Source: Pseudomonas helleri (GTDB lineage Bacteria; Pseudomonadota; Gammaproteobacteria; Pseudomonadales; Pseudomonadaceae). Taken from it: 64,000 nt of DNA. Location: contig NZ_JYLD01000005.1 in the NCBI RefSeq assembly GCF_001043025.1, forward strand, positions 248,001 through 312,000. Direction: 5' to 3'. Both the position numbers and the translations under genes were made by a program. Below, in pieces: positions 36,667 to 46,881 of this stretch. Position 1 is the stretch's first letter, and every line of letters begins with the position of its first letter. Below the pieces are notes generated by a model that saw only the letters and a list, made by a program, of their open reading frames with translations, was not told where the DNA came from and ran no database searches.

Positions 36667-39600
36667 CGGGGTTTTTTGTAACAGCTCGCGAAATTGCGCC
36701 AAGGGCACTGGCCTGCTGTGCAGATAGCCCTGATACAAATGGCAGTCCAGTGTTTGCAAATACGTCAACTGCGCCAGTTGCTCAACGCCTTCAGCCACCA
36801 CGGTCAGGCCGAGACTATGGGCCATGGCGGCGATGGCGCGGATAATCTCGGCATCGTTGGGGTCCTGGATTGCGTCACGCACAAACGACTGGTCAATTTT
36901 CAGGGTGTCGACCGGCAAGCGCTTGAGATGGGTCAGGGAGGAATAACCGGTGCCGAAGTCGTCCATCGCAAAGCTGGCGCCCAGGGCGATCAACTGGTGC
37001 ATTTTTTCGATGGTGTCTTCCAGGTTTTGAATCACGATGCCTTCGGTGACTTCCAATTTGAGCATCGAGTAGGGCAGGTGGTGATTCAACAGGCTGCGTT
37101 GGACCCGCTCAACAAAGTCGCTCTGCAAAAATTGCCGTGGGCTGATGTTGACGCACAGGCTGAAACCCTCCGGGTCGAGCAGGCCTTCTTTGAGCAGTTC
37201 GCTGAAAGCACGGCACGCCTCATCGAGCACCCAGGTGCCCGCTTCCAGAATCAGACCGCTGTCTTCGAGGATTTTAATAAACTCGCTGGGTGACTGCGGT
37301 CCCAGCTCCGGGTGCGTCCAGCGCAGCAAGGCTTCAGCACCAACGATGCGGTTGCTGCGGGCGTCGACTTGCGGTTGAAAGTGCAGGCTGAATTCGCTGC
37401 GAGCCAGCGCCTGGCGCAAATCGCTTTCCATGCGCATGCGCTGGCTGGCAGCGGTCTGCATTTCAAAGTGAAACAGTTGCGTGGTGTTGCGCCCGGCATC
37501 CTTGGCCCGGTACAGCGCAATGTCGGCGCGCTTGAGCAGGTCGGCCGGGTTGGCGCCGTGGTCGGGAATCAGCGCGATACCAATGCTGGGCGTCACTTGC
37601 AGGCGCTGGCCGTCGAGGAACATTGGCTCGGCGAGTAATTGGCGAATAGTGTCGGCGATATGGCACACCGCGTCAGTGACCTCTTGCTGCGAGCCTTTAA
37701 GCCCGGTCAGCAGCACCACGAATTCATCACCACCCAAACGGGCCACGGTGTCTTCGCTGCGCACGCTGGCTTCCAGGCGCGCGGTGATGATGCGCAACAC
37801 CGAATCGCCCACCGGGTGCCCCAATGAGTCGTTGATGTGCTTGAAGTGATCAAGGTCCAGAAACAACAGCGCACCGCGCAAATCATGGCGCTTGAGCAGT
37901 GAGGTCTGCTGGCTCAGGCGGTCCATCAGCAGGGCGCGGTTCGGCAGGTTGGTCAAAGGGTCGTGGTACGCCAGGTGCCGGACTTGCGCCTGGGCGCTTT
38001 TCAATTGGCTGATGTCGCGGGCGGTCAGCAGCAAGCAGGGCGCCTCGTTTAGGGTAATCAGCTCTATTGAAATTTCGACCGTGAGCGGGCTGCCGTTTTT
38101 GGCCCGGCCAAGCACCTCGCGGTTGCTGATGCGGCCCTTTTCACGCAGTTCATCAAGCAGCGCCTGACGCTTCGAGCTGTCGCCCCAAATCCCCAGCTCA
38201 TACGGGCTGCGGCCAATCACTTCGTCGCTGCTGTAGCCTGTCAGCCGGGTGAAGCCGTCGTTGACTTCAAGGTAACGACCGCTCACCAGTTCGCTGATGG
38301 TGATGGCGTCGGGGCTTGAGTGAAAAGCCTTGGCGAATTTTTCTTCGCTGGCCTTGAGCGCGGCTTCGGCCCGCTGTTGCTGGGTAATGTCGCGCAGGGT
38401 GGTGACGATGCACGGCTGGCCATTGACCTCGATGTGGCGGCTGGACAATACGCAGGTCAGCGGTTCGCCATTTTTGTGGTGCAAGGTTAACGCCGGGTTG
38501 GTCTGTGCCGGGGCGCGGATAATGCGCTGTAACTGGCGCAGGTGCTGGGCGCTGGCGTCGGTCAGGGCGCTGCTGGTGTCTGCACCTTCTTGCAGGTCGG
38601 CCACGGTCCAGCCAAAGGTCTGGGTGAAGCTGGTGTTGATTTCGATAAAGTGCGCGCTGTCTGCGAGCATCACGCAAATGGGGTCGGGGCTGGTCTGGAA
38701 GACACTGGCAAACTTTTCTTCTGAGGCGCTCAAGCGCTGTTCGCGCTCTACCTGGTCGGTGATGTCGAGCAAAGTGCCGGCCATGCGCAGCGGTTTGTCC
38801 GCTGCATCGCGGTACAGCCGGGCACGGCTTTCCAGGTAGCGTGAGGCGCCGTGAGCCAGCGGCACACGGTAAGTCAGTTGGTAATTGCCGGCCGGGCCTT
38901 CGCGCAGCGAGCGGTAGGCATTGCGCATGTTGAAGCGTTCTTCTTCGGGCACGCCTTCAAAAAACGCGTCAAATGATTCGTTGAACGGCTCTGCGGGCAG
39001 GCCATGCAGTTGAGCGGCGCGGGCCGAGCCATACAGGCGGCCGGTGGGGATGTGCCAGTCCCAAGTGCCCAGTTGCGCCGAGTCGAGTGCAAGGTCCAGG
39101 CGTTCCTGGCTTTCAATCAGCGCTTGCTCGGCTTCTTTGCGTAGACGGTTGTCGACGAAGGTGCTGATCAGGTACGCCTCGCCCTCCAGTTCGACTTTTT
39201 GCGCGCTCAGCATGCCTTCATGAAACTGACCGTGACGGTCGGCCAATTGCACTTCCAGAGTGATCGGTGCGTTCTGCTGACTGACGGCTTTGGTGAATTG
39301 CAGGCGCTGCGCCGGGTCTGGCCAGATGCCCAGCTCAACCGTGGTACGGCCAATGGCTTCGGCGGCGGTCCAGCCCAACTGGCTTTCAAAGCTATGGTTG
39401 GCTTCGCTGATCAGCCCGTCTTCGATGCGTACCAGCAAAACCATGTGCGGTGACAGCTGAAACAGCGTCGAAAAGCGTTGCTCTGAACTGTTCAGCGCTT
39501 GCTGGCGCTGACGTTGCAGGGTGACGTCGCGAATCACCCCCATGATCCGTGGGTTCGGGTCATCGCCGGGGACCTGGCTGCCGTGAATCTCCAGCCAGTG

Positions 39601-39951
39601 CAGGCTGCCATCAGGCCAGCGCACCCGGTAATGAATGGGTTTTAGTAATTGCTTGCCGTTGATAATCGCGTCGAAGGCCTGTTGGGCCTTGGGCCAGTCG
39701 TCAAAGGGCAGGGAGGCCAATTGCTGAAGGTTACCGGGCAGCGCAAGGGCTGAATCAAAGCCAAAAAAAACGTGGGCTCCATTCGACCAATGCAAGTCGC
39801 CACTGTTGAGTTCCCAGCACCAGGCGCCCAGTTGGGCTGCGTTCATGGCGGTGAGCAGTTGCGTGGCACTCAGCGCGTGATTGTCCAGGGCTGACAGGTC
39901 GATATCAGACGCATCAGGGGCAGGGTGCAGCGCATCCGTGGGGTTTGACAT
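36664..39951 (-). CDS. multi-PAS GGDEF-EAL cyclic-di-GMP protein
   Basis: 1095 residues, no membrane segments, so cytosolic. Five PAS-type domains follow one another (about 30-150, 155-275, 285-405, 410-525, 530-655), then GGDEF (about 665-830) with an intact ARLGGDEFVVLL and EAL (about 840-1095) with GAEALLRW, DDFGTGYSS and VAEGVEQ. Both catalytic motifs are complete; the net activity cannot be read from sequence. The PAS array may bind haem, flavin or small ligands. No partner gene is linked. Confidence 0.9.
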   Translation of the reverse strand: MSNPTDALHPAPDASDIDLSALDNHALSATQLLTAMNAAQLGAWCWELNSGDLHWSNGAHVFFGFDSALALPGNLQQLASLPFDDWPKAQQAFDAIINGKQLLKPIHYRVRWPDGSLHWLEIHGSQVPGDDPNPRIMGVIRDVTLQRQRQQALNSSEQRFSTLFQLSPHMVLLVRIEDGLISEANHSFESQLGWTAAEAIGRTTVELGIWPDPAQRLQFTKAVSQQNAPITLEVQLADRHGQFHEGMLSAQKVELEGEAYLISTFVDNRLRKEAEQALIESQERLDLALDSAQLGTWDWHIPTGRLYGSARAAQLHGLPAEPFNESFDAFFEGVPEEERFNMRNAYRSLREGPAGNYQLTYRVPLAHGASRYLESRARLYRDAADKPLRMAGTLLDITDQVEREQRLSASEEKFASVFQTSPDPICVMLADSAHFIEINTSFTQTFGWTVADLQEGADTSSALTDASAQHLRQLQRIIRAPAQTNPALTLHHKNGEPLTCVLSSRHIEVNGQPCIVTTLRDITQQQRAEAALKASEEKFAKAFHSSPDAITISELVSGRYLEVNDGFTRLTGYSSDEVIGRSPYELGIWGDSSKRQALLDELREKGRISNREVLGRAKNGSPLTVEISIELITLNEAPCLLLTARDISQLKSAQAQVRHLAYHDPLTNLPNRALLMDRLSQQTSLLKRHDLRGALLFLDLDHFKHINDSLGHPVGDSVLRIITARLEASVRSEDTVARLGGDEFVVLLTGLKGSQQEVTDAVCHIADTIRQLLAEPMFLDGQRLQVTPSIGIALIPDHGANPADLLKRADIALYRAKDAGRNTTQLFHFEMQTAASQRMRMESDLRQALARSEFSLHFQPQVDARSNRIVGAEALLRWTHPELGPQSPSEFIKILEDSGLILEAGTWVLDEACRAFSELLKEGLLDPEGFSLCVNISPRQFLQSDFVERVQRSLLNHHLPYSMLKLEVTEGIVIQNLEDTIEKMHQLIALGASFAMDDFGTGYSSLTHLKRLPVDTLKIDQSFVRDAIQDPNDAEIIRAIAAMAHSLGLTVVAEGVEQLAQLTYLQTLDCHLYQGYLHSRPVPLAQFRELLQKTP

Positions 39952-40008
39952 TGACTGCAGTCCTTGGGCTGAAAATCTTGAAAACGATCCATGCCTGAAC
40001 CGGTGTTT

Positions 40009-40902
40009 TCAGGGTTGCTCAGTGTGCAGCGTGTCGACTTGGGCATCCAGCAGTGTCATGAAAGCGTGTGCGGCGTTCGACAAAGTTCTTTCGGTGTGCA
40101 CGATATAGCCTAGTTGACGTGTCAGTTGTATGCCCGGCAAGGCGATTGAGGCCACTTGTTCATCGAGCATGGTGCGCGGCAACACGCTCCATGCCAGACC
40201 GATGGACACCATCATCTTGATGGTTTCCAGGTAGTTGGTGCTCATGGCGATATTGGGTGTGAGGCCCTGGCCTTCAAACAGGCGCTGCACGATATGGTGA
40301 GTAAAGGTGTTGCCTCCCGGAAACACCGCCGGGTGGTGAGCAATGTCCGACATGCTCACGCTGGCTTGCTGAGTGAGGCTGTGCTCGGGCGCCACCACGA
40401 AATCCAGCGGGTCGTCCCACACCGGCACCGCGCGAATCAGCGAGTGAGGTTCCGGCGCCAGGGTGATAACGGCCAATTCGGCGCGGCCATGGAGAATTTC
40501 TTCGTAGGCAACTTCTGAATCCAGGAACTGAATATCCAGCGCAACTTTGGGATACGTGCGGGTGAACTCACGTAGCAACGGCGGCAAACGGTGCAGGCCG
40601 ATATGGTGACTGGTGGCCAGAGTCAGGCGTCCGCTGACTTCACCATTAAGGTTGTTGAGCGCCCGTCGGGTGTCATCCAGCACGTTGAGAATCTGGTAGG
40701 CGCGTGGCAGCAACGCCCGGCCTGCCTCGGTCAAACTGACCTCGCGACCCAGCCGGTCAAACAGTCGCAGCTTGAGTTGCTGCTCAATGCTGGCGATGCG
40801 TTTGCTGATCGCAGGCTGGGTTAAAAACAACCGTTCGGCGGCGCCAGAGAAGCTTCCGGTTTCTGCAATGGCGATGAAAGCGTTGAGATTCGCGAGATCC
40901 AT
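40009..40902 (-). CDS. LysR-family regulator divergent from leuC
   Basis: 297 residues with N-terminal MDLANLNAFIAIAETGSFSGAAERLFLTQPAISKRIASIE helix-turn-helix and LysR effector domain. It faces leuC across a 132-base gap, the same arrangement I recall for P. aeruginosa PA3122-PA3121. Control of leuC and of itself is plausible, but its ligand is not known to me. Confidence 0.88.
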   Translation of the reverse strand: MDLANLNAFIAIAETGSFSGAAERLFLTQPAISKRIASIEQQLKLRLFDRLGREVSLTEAGRALLPRAYQILNVLDDTRRALNNLNGEVSGRLTLATSHHIGLHRLPPLLREFTRTYPKVALDIQFLDSEVAYEEILHGRAELAVITLAPEPHSLIRAVPVWDDPLDFVVAPEHSLTQQASVSMSDIAHHPAVFPGGNTFTHHIVQRLFEGQGLTPNIAMSTNYLETIKMMVSIGLAWSVLPRTMLDEQVASIALPGIQLTRQLGYIVHTERTLSNAAHAFMTLLDAQVDTLHTEQP

Positions 40903-41034
40903 CTAGGTGAATTCCTGTTGGTTATCCAAAGCATAAAAAATATGAATTTGAGTTATTCACTGTAACCCCATAGCATCGACCTCACAAGCCAAGTGGTTAT
41001 TGGCATAGAAAGTAGCTGATGAGGAAACCGTCTG

Positions 41035-42453
41035 ATGGCCGGCAAAACGCTCTACGACAAGCTCTGGGATTCGCATTTGGTCAAACAGCGCGACGATGGT
41101 TCGGCGCTGATCTACATCGACCGTCATATCATTCACGAAGTGACGTCGCCGCAAGCCTTTGAGGGCCTGCGTCTGGCCGGGCGCAAGCCTTGGCGCATCG
41201 ATGCCAACATCGCGACCCCGGACCACAACGTACCGACCACGCCAGAGCGCAAGGGTGGGATCGAAGCGATTGCTGACCAGGTTTCCCGTTTGCAGGTGCA
41301 AACCCTCGACGACAACTGCGACGAGTACGGCATCACTGAATTCAAGATGAACGACGTCCGCCAAGGCATCGTGCACGTGATTGGCCCGGAGCAGGGCGCC
41401 ACCTTGCCGGGCATGACCGTCGTTTGCGGCGACTCGCACACCTCGACCCACGGCGCGTTTGGCGCATTGGCTCATGGTATCGGCACCTCCGAGGTTGAGC
41501 ATGTGCTCGCCACGCAGTGCCTGGTCGCGAAAAAAATGAAGAACATGCTGGTCTTGGTCGAAGGGCAATTGCCGTTCGGCGTGACCGCCAAAGACATCGT
41601 GCTGGCCGTGATTGGCAAAATCGGCACCGCTGGCGGTAATGGCCACGCCATTGAATTTGCCGGTAGCGCGATTCGCGACTTGTCGGTAGAAGGCCGCATG
41701 ACCATCTGCAACATGTCGATTGAAGCCGGTGCCCGTGTGGGCCTGGTGGCTGCCGACGAAAAAACCGTGGCGTACGTCAAGGGTCGTCCGTTCGCACCCA
41801 AAGGCGCTGAGTGGGACTTGGCCGTAGAAGCCTGGAAAGACCTGGTGTCGGATGCCGACGCCACGTTCGACACCGTGGTTGAACTCGATGCAGCCCAGAT
41901 CAAGCCGCAGGTGAGCTGGGGTACTTCGCCAGAAATGGTCTTGGCCGTGGATCAGAACGTGCCGGATCCGGCGCAGGAAGCTGACTTGGTCAAGCGTGGC
42001 TCGATTGAGCGTGCCTTGAAGTACATGGGCTTGAGCGCCAATCAGGCGATCACCGACATCCAGCTGGACCGCGTATTCATTGGTTCGTGCACCAACTCGC
42101 GGATCGAAGACTTGCGCGCTGCGGCAGTGATTGCCAAAGGCCGCAAAGTGGCTTCGACCATCAAGCAGGCGATTGTGGTGCCAGGTTCGGGCCTGGTTAA
42201 AGAACAGGCCGAGGCTGAAGGCCTGGACAAAATCTTCCTCGAAGCCGGTTTTGAATGGCGTGAGCCAGGTTGCTCGATGTGTCTGGCCATGAACCCGGAC
42301 CGTCTGGAGTCGGGCGAGCACTGCGCTTCGACCTCCAACCGTAACTTCGAAGGCCGTCAGGGTGCCGGTGGTCGTACTCACCTGGTGAGCCCGGCCATGG
42401 CCGCTGCCGCGGCGGTAAACGGTCGCTTTATCGACGTCCGTGAATTGATTTAA
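41035..42453 (+). CDS. leuC: 3-isopropylmalate dehydratase large subunit
   Basis: Isomerises 2-isopropylmalate to 3-isopropylmalate with LeuD in leucine synthesis. 472 residues of the aconitase fold. The 4Fe-4S ligands are the cysteine in IGSCTNSR (about residue 347) and the pair in [11 protein letters not shown] (about 407-410). The ATG at 41035 follows GATGAGGAAACC. leuD follows after 10 bases, so the pair is one unit. Confidence 0.97.
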   Translation: MAGKTLYDKLWDSHLVKQRDDGSALIYIDRHIIHEVTSPQAFEGLRLAGRKPWRIDANIATPDHNVPTTPERKGGIEAIADQVSRLQVQTLDDNCDEYGITEFKMNDVRQGIVHVIGPEQGATLPGMTVVCGDSHTSTHGAFGALAHGIGTSEVEHVLATQCLVAKKMKNMLVLVEGQLPFGVTAKDIVLAVIGKIGTAGGNGHAIEFAGSAIRDLSVEGRMTICNMSIEAGARVGLVAADEKTVAYVKGRPFAPKGAEWDLAVEAWKDLVSDADATFDTVVELDAAQIKPQVSWGTSPEMVLAVDQNVPDPAQEADLVKRGSIERALKYMGLSANQAITDIQLDRVFIGSCTNSRIEDLRAAAVIAKGRKVASTIKQAIVVPGSGLVKEQAEAEGLDKIFLEAGFEWREPGCSMCLAMNPDRLESGEHCASTSNRNFEGRQGAGGRTHLVSPAMAAAAAVNGRFIDVRELI

Positions 42454-42463
42454 GGAGCGCAGC

Positions 42464-43108
42464 ATGAAAGCTTTTACCCAGCACACCGGGCTTGTCGCAC
42501 CTTTGGATCGCGCCAACGTCGACACCGACCAGATCATCCCGAAACAGTTTTTGAAGTCGATCAAACGCACCGGCTTTGGCCCGAACCTGTTTGACGAGTG
42601 GCGCTACCTGGACGTGGGCCAGCCTTACCAGGACAACTCCAAGCGCCCCTTGAACAAGGACTTCGTGCTCAACGCCGAGCGCTATCAGGGCGCCAGCGTG
42701 TTGTTGGCCCGTGAAAACTTCGGCTGCGGCTCCAGCCGTGAACACGCCCCTTGGGCCCTGGAAGAGTACGGCTTTCGCAGCATCATCGCGCCGAGCTACG
42801 CCGACATCTTCTTCAATAACAGCTTCAAAAACGGCCTGTTGCCGATTATTTTGAGCGACGCTGAAGTGGACGAGCTGTTCGCCCAGGTTGAAGCGACGCC
42901 GGGTTATCAGCTCAACATCGACCTGCAAGCCCAGACCGTGACCCGTCCTGACGGTAAAGTGTTGAACTTTGAGATCGATGCATTCCGCAAGCATTGCCTG
43001 CTCAACGGCCTCGATGACATCGGCTTGACCTTGCAGGACAGCGATTCGATTGCAGCGTTTGAAAGCAAGCACCGCGCAAGCCAGCCATGGTTGTTCCGTG
43101 ACGCTTGA
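42464..43108 (+). CDS. leuD: 3-isopropylmalate dehydratase small subunit
   Basis: Swivel-domain partner of LeuC, 214 residues. [17 protein letters not shown] near the start and [15 protein letters not shown] in the middle are diagnostic. An AAGGAGCGC ribosome-binding site lies in the short gap after leuC. A REPIN and 165 bases separate it from leuB, where other pseudomonads may carry a methyltransferase gene. Confidence 0.97.
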   Translation: MKAFTQHTGLVAPLDRANVDTDQIIPKQFLKSIKRTGFGPNLFDEWRYLDVGQPYQDNSKRPLNKDFVLNAERYQGASVLLARENFGCGSSREHAPWALEEYGFRSIIAPSYADIFFNNSFKNGLLPIILSDAEVDELFAQVEATPGYQLNIDLQAQTVTRPDGKVLNFEIDAFRKHCLLNGLDDIGLTLQDSDSIAAFESKHRASQPWLFRDA

Positions 43109-43126
43109 TAAGCGTATTTTTTGAAG

Positions 43127-43220
43127 TGTGAGAGCGGGCTTGCTCGCGAGGATAAACCCCGGTTTGTCTCTTGAACCGAGGCGCCTGAATCGCGAGCAAG
43201 CCCGCTCCCACGGTTTTTTT
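43127..43220. repeat. REPIN-type palindrome between leuD and leuB
   Basis: GAGAGCGGGCTTGCTCGCGA and TCGCGAGCAAGCCCGCTCCC flank about 40 bases, followed by CACGGTTTTTTT. Same class as the 33.2 kb copy. The T-run makes it a possible attenuating terminator within the leu genes. Confidence 0.88.
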
Positions 43221-43273
43221 AAAATTTTCAGGATGCGCCTGCGGGGGCATCAACCGACAAGACAGAGGAACAC

Positions 43274-44356
43274 ATGAGCAAGCAGATTCTGATTCTCCCA
43301 GGCGACGGTATTGGCCCAGAAATCATGGCTCAGGCAGTTAAAGTGCTTGAACTGGCCAATGACAAGTTTCAGCTCGGCTTTGAGCTGACTCACGACGTGA
43401 TCGGCGGCGCAGCCATCGACAAGCACGGCGTGCCGCTGGCTGACGAGACCCTGGAGCGTGCTCGTGCTGCTGACGCTGTATTGCTGGGCGCCGTGGGTGG
43501 CCCGAAGTGGGACACCATCGAACGTGATATTCGCCCTGAGCGCGGCCTGTTGAAAATCCGTTCGCAGCTGGGCCTGTTCGGTAACCTGCGTCCGGCCATT
43601 TTGTACCCGCAACTGGCTGACGCATCGAGCCTCAAGCCTGAAATCGTTGCAGGCCTGGACATCCTGATCGTTCGTGAGCTCACGGGCGGTATCTACTTCG
43701 GCGCGCCGCGCGGTACTCGCGAGCTGGAAAACGGCGAGCGTCAGTCGTATGACACGCTGCCGTACAGCGAAAGCGAAATCCGCCGCATTGCCCGCGTCGG
43801 TTTCGACATGGCCCGTGTGCGTGGCAAAAAGCTGTGTTCGGTCGACAAAGCCAACGTATTGGCCTCAAGCCAACTGTGGCGTGAAGTGGTCGAGCAAGTG
43901 GCCAAGGACTACCCGGACGTAGAGCTGAGCCACATGTATGTCGACAACGCGGCCATGCAACTGGTGCGTGCACCCAAGCAGTTCGACGTAATCGTCACCG
44001 ACAACATGTTCGGCGACATCCTGTCTGACGAAGCCTCGATGCTCACAGGTTCCATCGGCATGCTGCCGTCGGCCTCGCTGGATGCCAACAACAAAGGCAT
44101 GTACGAGCCGTGCCACGGTTCGGCGCCGGACATCGCCGGCAAAGGCATTGCCAACCCGCTGGCGACCATTTTGTCGGTGTCGATGATGCTGCGTTACAGC
44201 TTCAATCAGCAGGCTGCCGCTGACGCCATCGAGCAGGCCGTGAGCCTGGTTTTGGACCAGGGACTGCGTACCGGTGACATCTGGTCGACCGGTTGCACCA
44301 AGGTCGGTACACAGGAAATGGGCGATGCAGTAGTCGCGGCGCTACAGAATCTGTAA
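43274..44356 (+). CDS. leuB: 3-isopropylmalate dehydrogenase
   Basis: Third step of leucine synthesis, NAD-dependent oxidative decarboxylation. 360 residues. [11 protein letters not shown] at the N-terminus, the substrate region [11 protein letters not shown] and the metal/NAD part [26 protein letters not shown] are all present. Cytosolic homodimer. AGAGGAACAC precedes the ATG. asd follows 68 bases later in the same direction. Confidence 0.97.
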   Translation: MSKQILILPGDGIGPEIMAQAVKVLELANDKFQLGFELTHDVIGGAAIDKHGVPLADETLERARAADAVLLGAVGGPKWDTIERDIRPERGLLKIRSQLGLFGNLRPAILYPQLADASSLKPEIVAGLDILIVRELTGGIYFGAPRGTRELENGERQSYDTLPYSESEIRRIARVGFDMARVRGKKLCSVDKANVLASSQLWREVVEQVAKDYPDVELSHMYVDNAAMQLVRAPKQFDVIVTDNMFGDILSDEASMLTGSIGMLPSASLDANNKGMYEPCHGSAPDIAGKGIANPLATILSVSMMLRYSFNQQAAADAIEQAVSLVLDQGLRTGDIWSTGCTKVGTQEMGDAVVAALQNL

Positions 44357-44424
44357 TCTCTCGGGCCCGTTACTTCCTGTTGGTGGAAGTAACGACCCCA
44401 CTTTTTGTTAAAGGTGTAGTTGCG

Positions 44425-45537
44425 ATGAAACGTGTAGGTCTTGTCGGTTGGCGCGGTATGGTTGGTTCCGTGCTCATGCAGCGGATGCTGGAAGAGCAGG
44501 ATTTCGATCTTATTGAGCCGGTGTTTTTCACTACCTCCAATGTCGGTGGGCAGGGTCCTTCCGTGGGCAAAGACATTGCCCCGCTGAAGGATGCTTACAG
44601 CATTGAAGAGTTAAAAACCCTCGATGTGATTCTGACCTGCCAGGGCGGCGACTACACCAATGAGGTGTTCCCAAAGCTGCGTGAGGCGGGTTGGCAAGGT
44701 TACTGGATCGATGCGGCGTCGAGCCTGCGCATGCAGGATGACGCGGTCATTATTCTGGATCCGGTCAACCGCAAGGTCATCGACCAGCAGCTGGATGCAG
44801 GCACCAAGAACTACATCGGTGGCAACTGCACCGTCAGCTTGATGCTGATGGGCCTTGGCGGTCTGTTCGAAGCCGGTCTGGTCGAGTGGATGAGCGCCAT
44901 GACTTATCAGGCGGCTTCCGGTGCCGGTGCGCAGAACATGCGTGAGCTGATCAAGCAGATGGGCGCCACCCACGCTGCGGTCGCCGATCAACTGGCTGAC
45001 CCGGCCAGCGCCATTCTCGATATCGACCGCCGTGTGGCCGAAGCCATGCGCAGCGATGCCTACCCGACCGAGAACTTCGGCGTGCCATTGGCTGGCAGCT
45101 TGATCCCGTGGATCGACAAAGAACTGCCAAACGGCCAGAGCCGCGAAGAGTGGAAAGCGCAAGCTGAGACTAACAAGATCCTGGGTCGCTTCAAAAACCC
45201 GGTTCCGGTTGACGGCATCTGCGTGCGTATCGGTGCGATGCGTTGCCACAGCCAGGCCTTGACCATCAAGCTGAACAAAGATGTGCCGATTGCGGACATC
45301 GAAGGTTTGATCAGCCAGCACAACCCTTGGGTCAAACTGGTGCCGAACCAGCGTGAAATCAGCATGCAAGAGCTGAGCCCGACCAAGGTTACAGGCACCC
45401 TGAACGTGCCGGTTGGCCGTCTGCGCAAGCTGAACATGGGTTCGCAGTTCCTCGGTGCATTCACCGTGGGCGACCAGTTGCTGTGGGGTGCGGCTGAGCC
45501 GTTGCGCCGCATGCTGCGGATTCTGCTGGAGCGTTAA
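44425..45537 (+). CDS. asd: aspartate-semialdehyde dehydrogenase
   Basis: Makes aspartate semialdehyde for lysine, diaminopimelate, methionine and threonine. 370 residues. [14 protein letters not shown] binds NADP, and the catalytic cysteine lies in [11 protein letters not shown] (about residue 135). The frame runs upstream to 44293 inside leuB, but [14 protein letters not shown] at 44425, preceded by AAAGGTG, is the family start. A clear terminator follows. Confidence 0.96.
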   Translation: MKRVGLVGWRGMVGSVLMQRMLEEQDFDLIEPVFFTTSNVGGQGPSVGKDIAPLKDAYSIEELKTLDVILTCQGGDYTNEVFPKLREAGWQGYWIDAASSLRMQDDAVIILDPVNRKVIDQQLDAGTKNYIGGNCTVSLMLMGLGGLFEAGLVEWMSAMTYQAASGAGAQNMRELIKQMGATHAAVADQLADPASAILDIDRRVAEAMRSDAYPTENFGVPLAGSLIPWIDKELPNGQSREEWKAQAETNKILGRFKNPVPVDGICVRIGAMRCHSQALTIKLNKDVPIADIEGLISQHNPWVKLVPNQREISMQELSPTKVTGTLNVPVGRLRKLNMGSQFLGAFTVGDQLLWGAAEPLRRMLRILLER

Positions 45538-45554
45538 TCGCCCCGGTTGCAATG

Positions 45555-45589
45555 AAAACCCGCGTCTCGCAAGGGCCGCGGGTTTTTTT
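45555..45589 (+). terminator. Rho-independent terminator of asd
   Basis: AAAACCCGCG / CGCGGGTTTTTTT stem about 18 bases after the asd stop codon. Confidence 0.88.
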
Positions 45590-45694
45590 ATCCATGCGCT
45601 ATTGTCATCCATGGCGCTACAAAGCGCTGTCCGTTGCCTCCATCGGTGGCTCCCGGTACAGTGCCGCTCCCCACGTTTCGCCTGAGGTAGACAC

Positions 45695-46705
45695 ATGAAC
45701 CAGTCCTTTGATATCGCCGTCGTCGGCGCCACCGGCACTGTCGGCGAAACACTTGTGCAAATCCTTGAAGAGCGCGACTTCCCGGTTGCCAACTTGCATC
45801 TGCTGGCCAGCAGCGAGTCGGCCGGCAGTTCGGTGCCTTTTCGGGGTAAAAACGTTCGAGTGCGTGAAGTCGACGAATTCGATTTCAGCAAAGCCAAACT
45901 TGTATTTTTTGCCGCTGGCCCTGCCGTAACCTTGAGCTTTGCCGCCAAGGCCCGTGCTGCCGGTTGCAGCGTGATCGATTTGTCGGGCGCATTGCCAGCC
46001 GACCAGGCCCCGCAAATCGTGCCTGAGTCCAATGGGCATATCCTGGCCGGGCTTGCGCAGCCGTTCCAGATCAGCAGCCCAAGCCCTTCGGCCACCGCGC
46101 TGGCGGTGGTGCTGGCGCCACTGCGTCAATTGCTGGACTTGCAGCGCGTCACGGTCACCGCTTGCCTGGCGGTCTCGGCCCAAGGTCGCGAAGCGGTGTC
46201 TGAGTTGGCCCGCCAAACCACGTCACTGCTGAATATGCACCCGCTGGAAACCCGTTTCTTCGACCGCCAGATGGCATTTAACCTGTTGGCGCAGGTGGGC
46301 AAACCGGATGAACAGGGGCATGTGCCGCTGGAAAAACGCCTGGTCACCGAGCTGCGTGAAGTGCTCGGCATGCCGGGCCTGAAAGTTTCCGTGACGTGCA
46401 TTCAAGCTCCGGTATTTTTTGGCGATAGCTATAGTGTGTCGTTACAACTGGCTGCGCCGGTTGACCTGCAGGCCGTCAATGCTGCGCTTGAAGCCGGTGA
46501 GGGGATTGAGTGGGTAGAGGCCGATGACTACCCGACAGCCGTAGGCGATGCGGTGGGGCAGGACGTGGTGTATGTCGGCCGCGTTCGCCACGGTGTCGAT
46601 GACGCCAGTGAACTAAATCTGTGGCTGGCGTCAGATAACGTACGCAAAGGTGCGGCATTGAACGCCGTACAACTGGCTGAGTTGTTGATAAAAGACCCAC
46701 TGTAA
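45695..46705 (+). CDS. usg: USG-1 type aspartate-semialdehyde dehydrogenase paralogue, no catalytic Cys
   Basis: 336 residues with the NAD(P) motif AVVGATGTVGETLVQILEER and overall ASADH fold. Where true enzymes have the catalytic cysteine in a NC(T/S)T motif, this protein reads QISSPSPSATALAVVLAPL, so the nucleophile is missing. The same is known for the Usg proteins that lie beside fimV and truA in gamma-proteobacteria. It is therefore unlikely to be a dehydrogenase; its role is unknown. It is preceded by its own gap after the asd terminator. Confidence 0.88.
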   Translation: MNQSFDIAVVGATGTVGETLVQILEERDFPVANLHLLASSESAGSSVPFRGKNVRVREVDEFDFSKAKLVFFAAGPAVTLSFAAKARAAGCSVIDLSGALPADQAPQIVPESNGHILAGLAQPFQISSPSPSATALAVVLAPLRQLLDLQRVTVTACLAVSAQGREAVSELARQTTSLLNMHPLETRFFDRQMAFNLLAQVGKPDEQGHVPLEKRLVTELREVLGMPGLKVSVTCIQAPVFFGDSYSVSLQLAAPVDLQAVNAALEAGEGIEWVEADDYPTAVGDAVGQDVVYVGRVRHGVDDASELNLWLASDNVRKGAALNAVQLAELLIKDPL

Positions 46706-46881
46706 AAGATACTTGGCGTCGCTATTTGGCGGGTTTGCCGAGGCGGCGTCGCAGTCAAGCTGCTGTCAGGGCTTACAGATTCAATGAGGCAATGCGCGGG
46801 CCGATGACAGCCCTCGACTGTCGTCAGGCAGCAGCTTTACAGGTCTCGTGGGACGAGGCCTGTACCAATAAGGAAGAGGCT

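Noticed and set aside
40957..42570. 537-codon minus-strand frame opposite leuC
   Set aside because: The leuC protein is unmistakable on the plus strand. The opposite frame is long only because of GC-rich third positions; it is His/Gln/Arg-rich and has no family resemblance.
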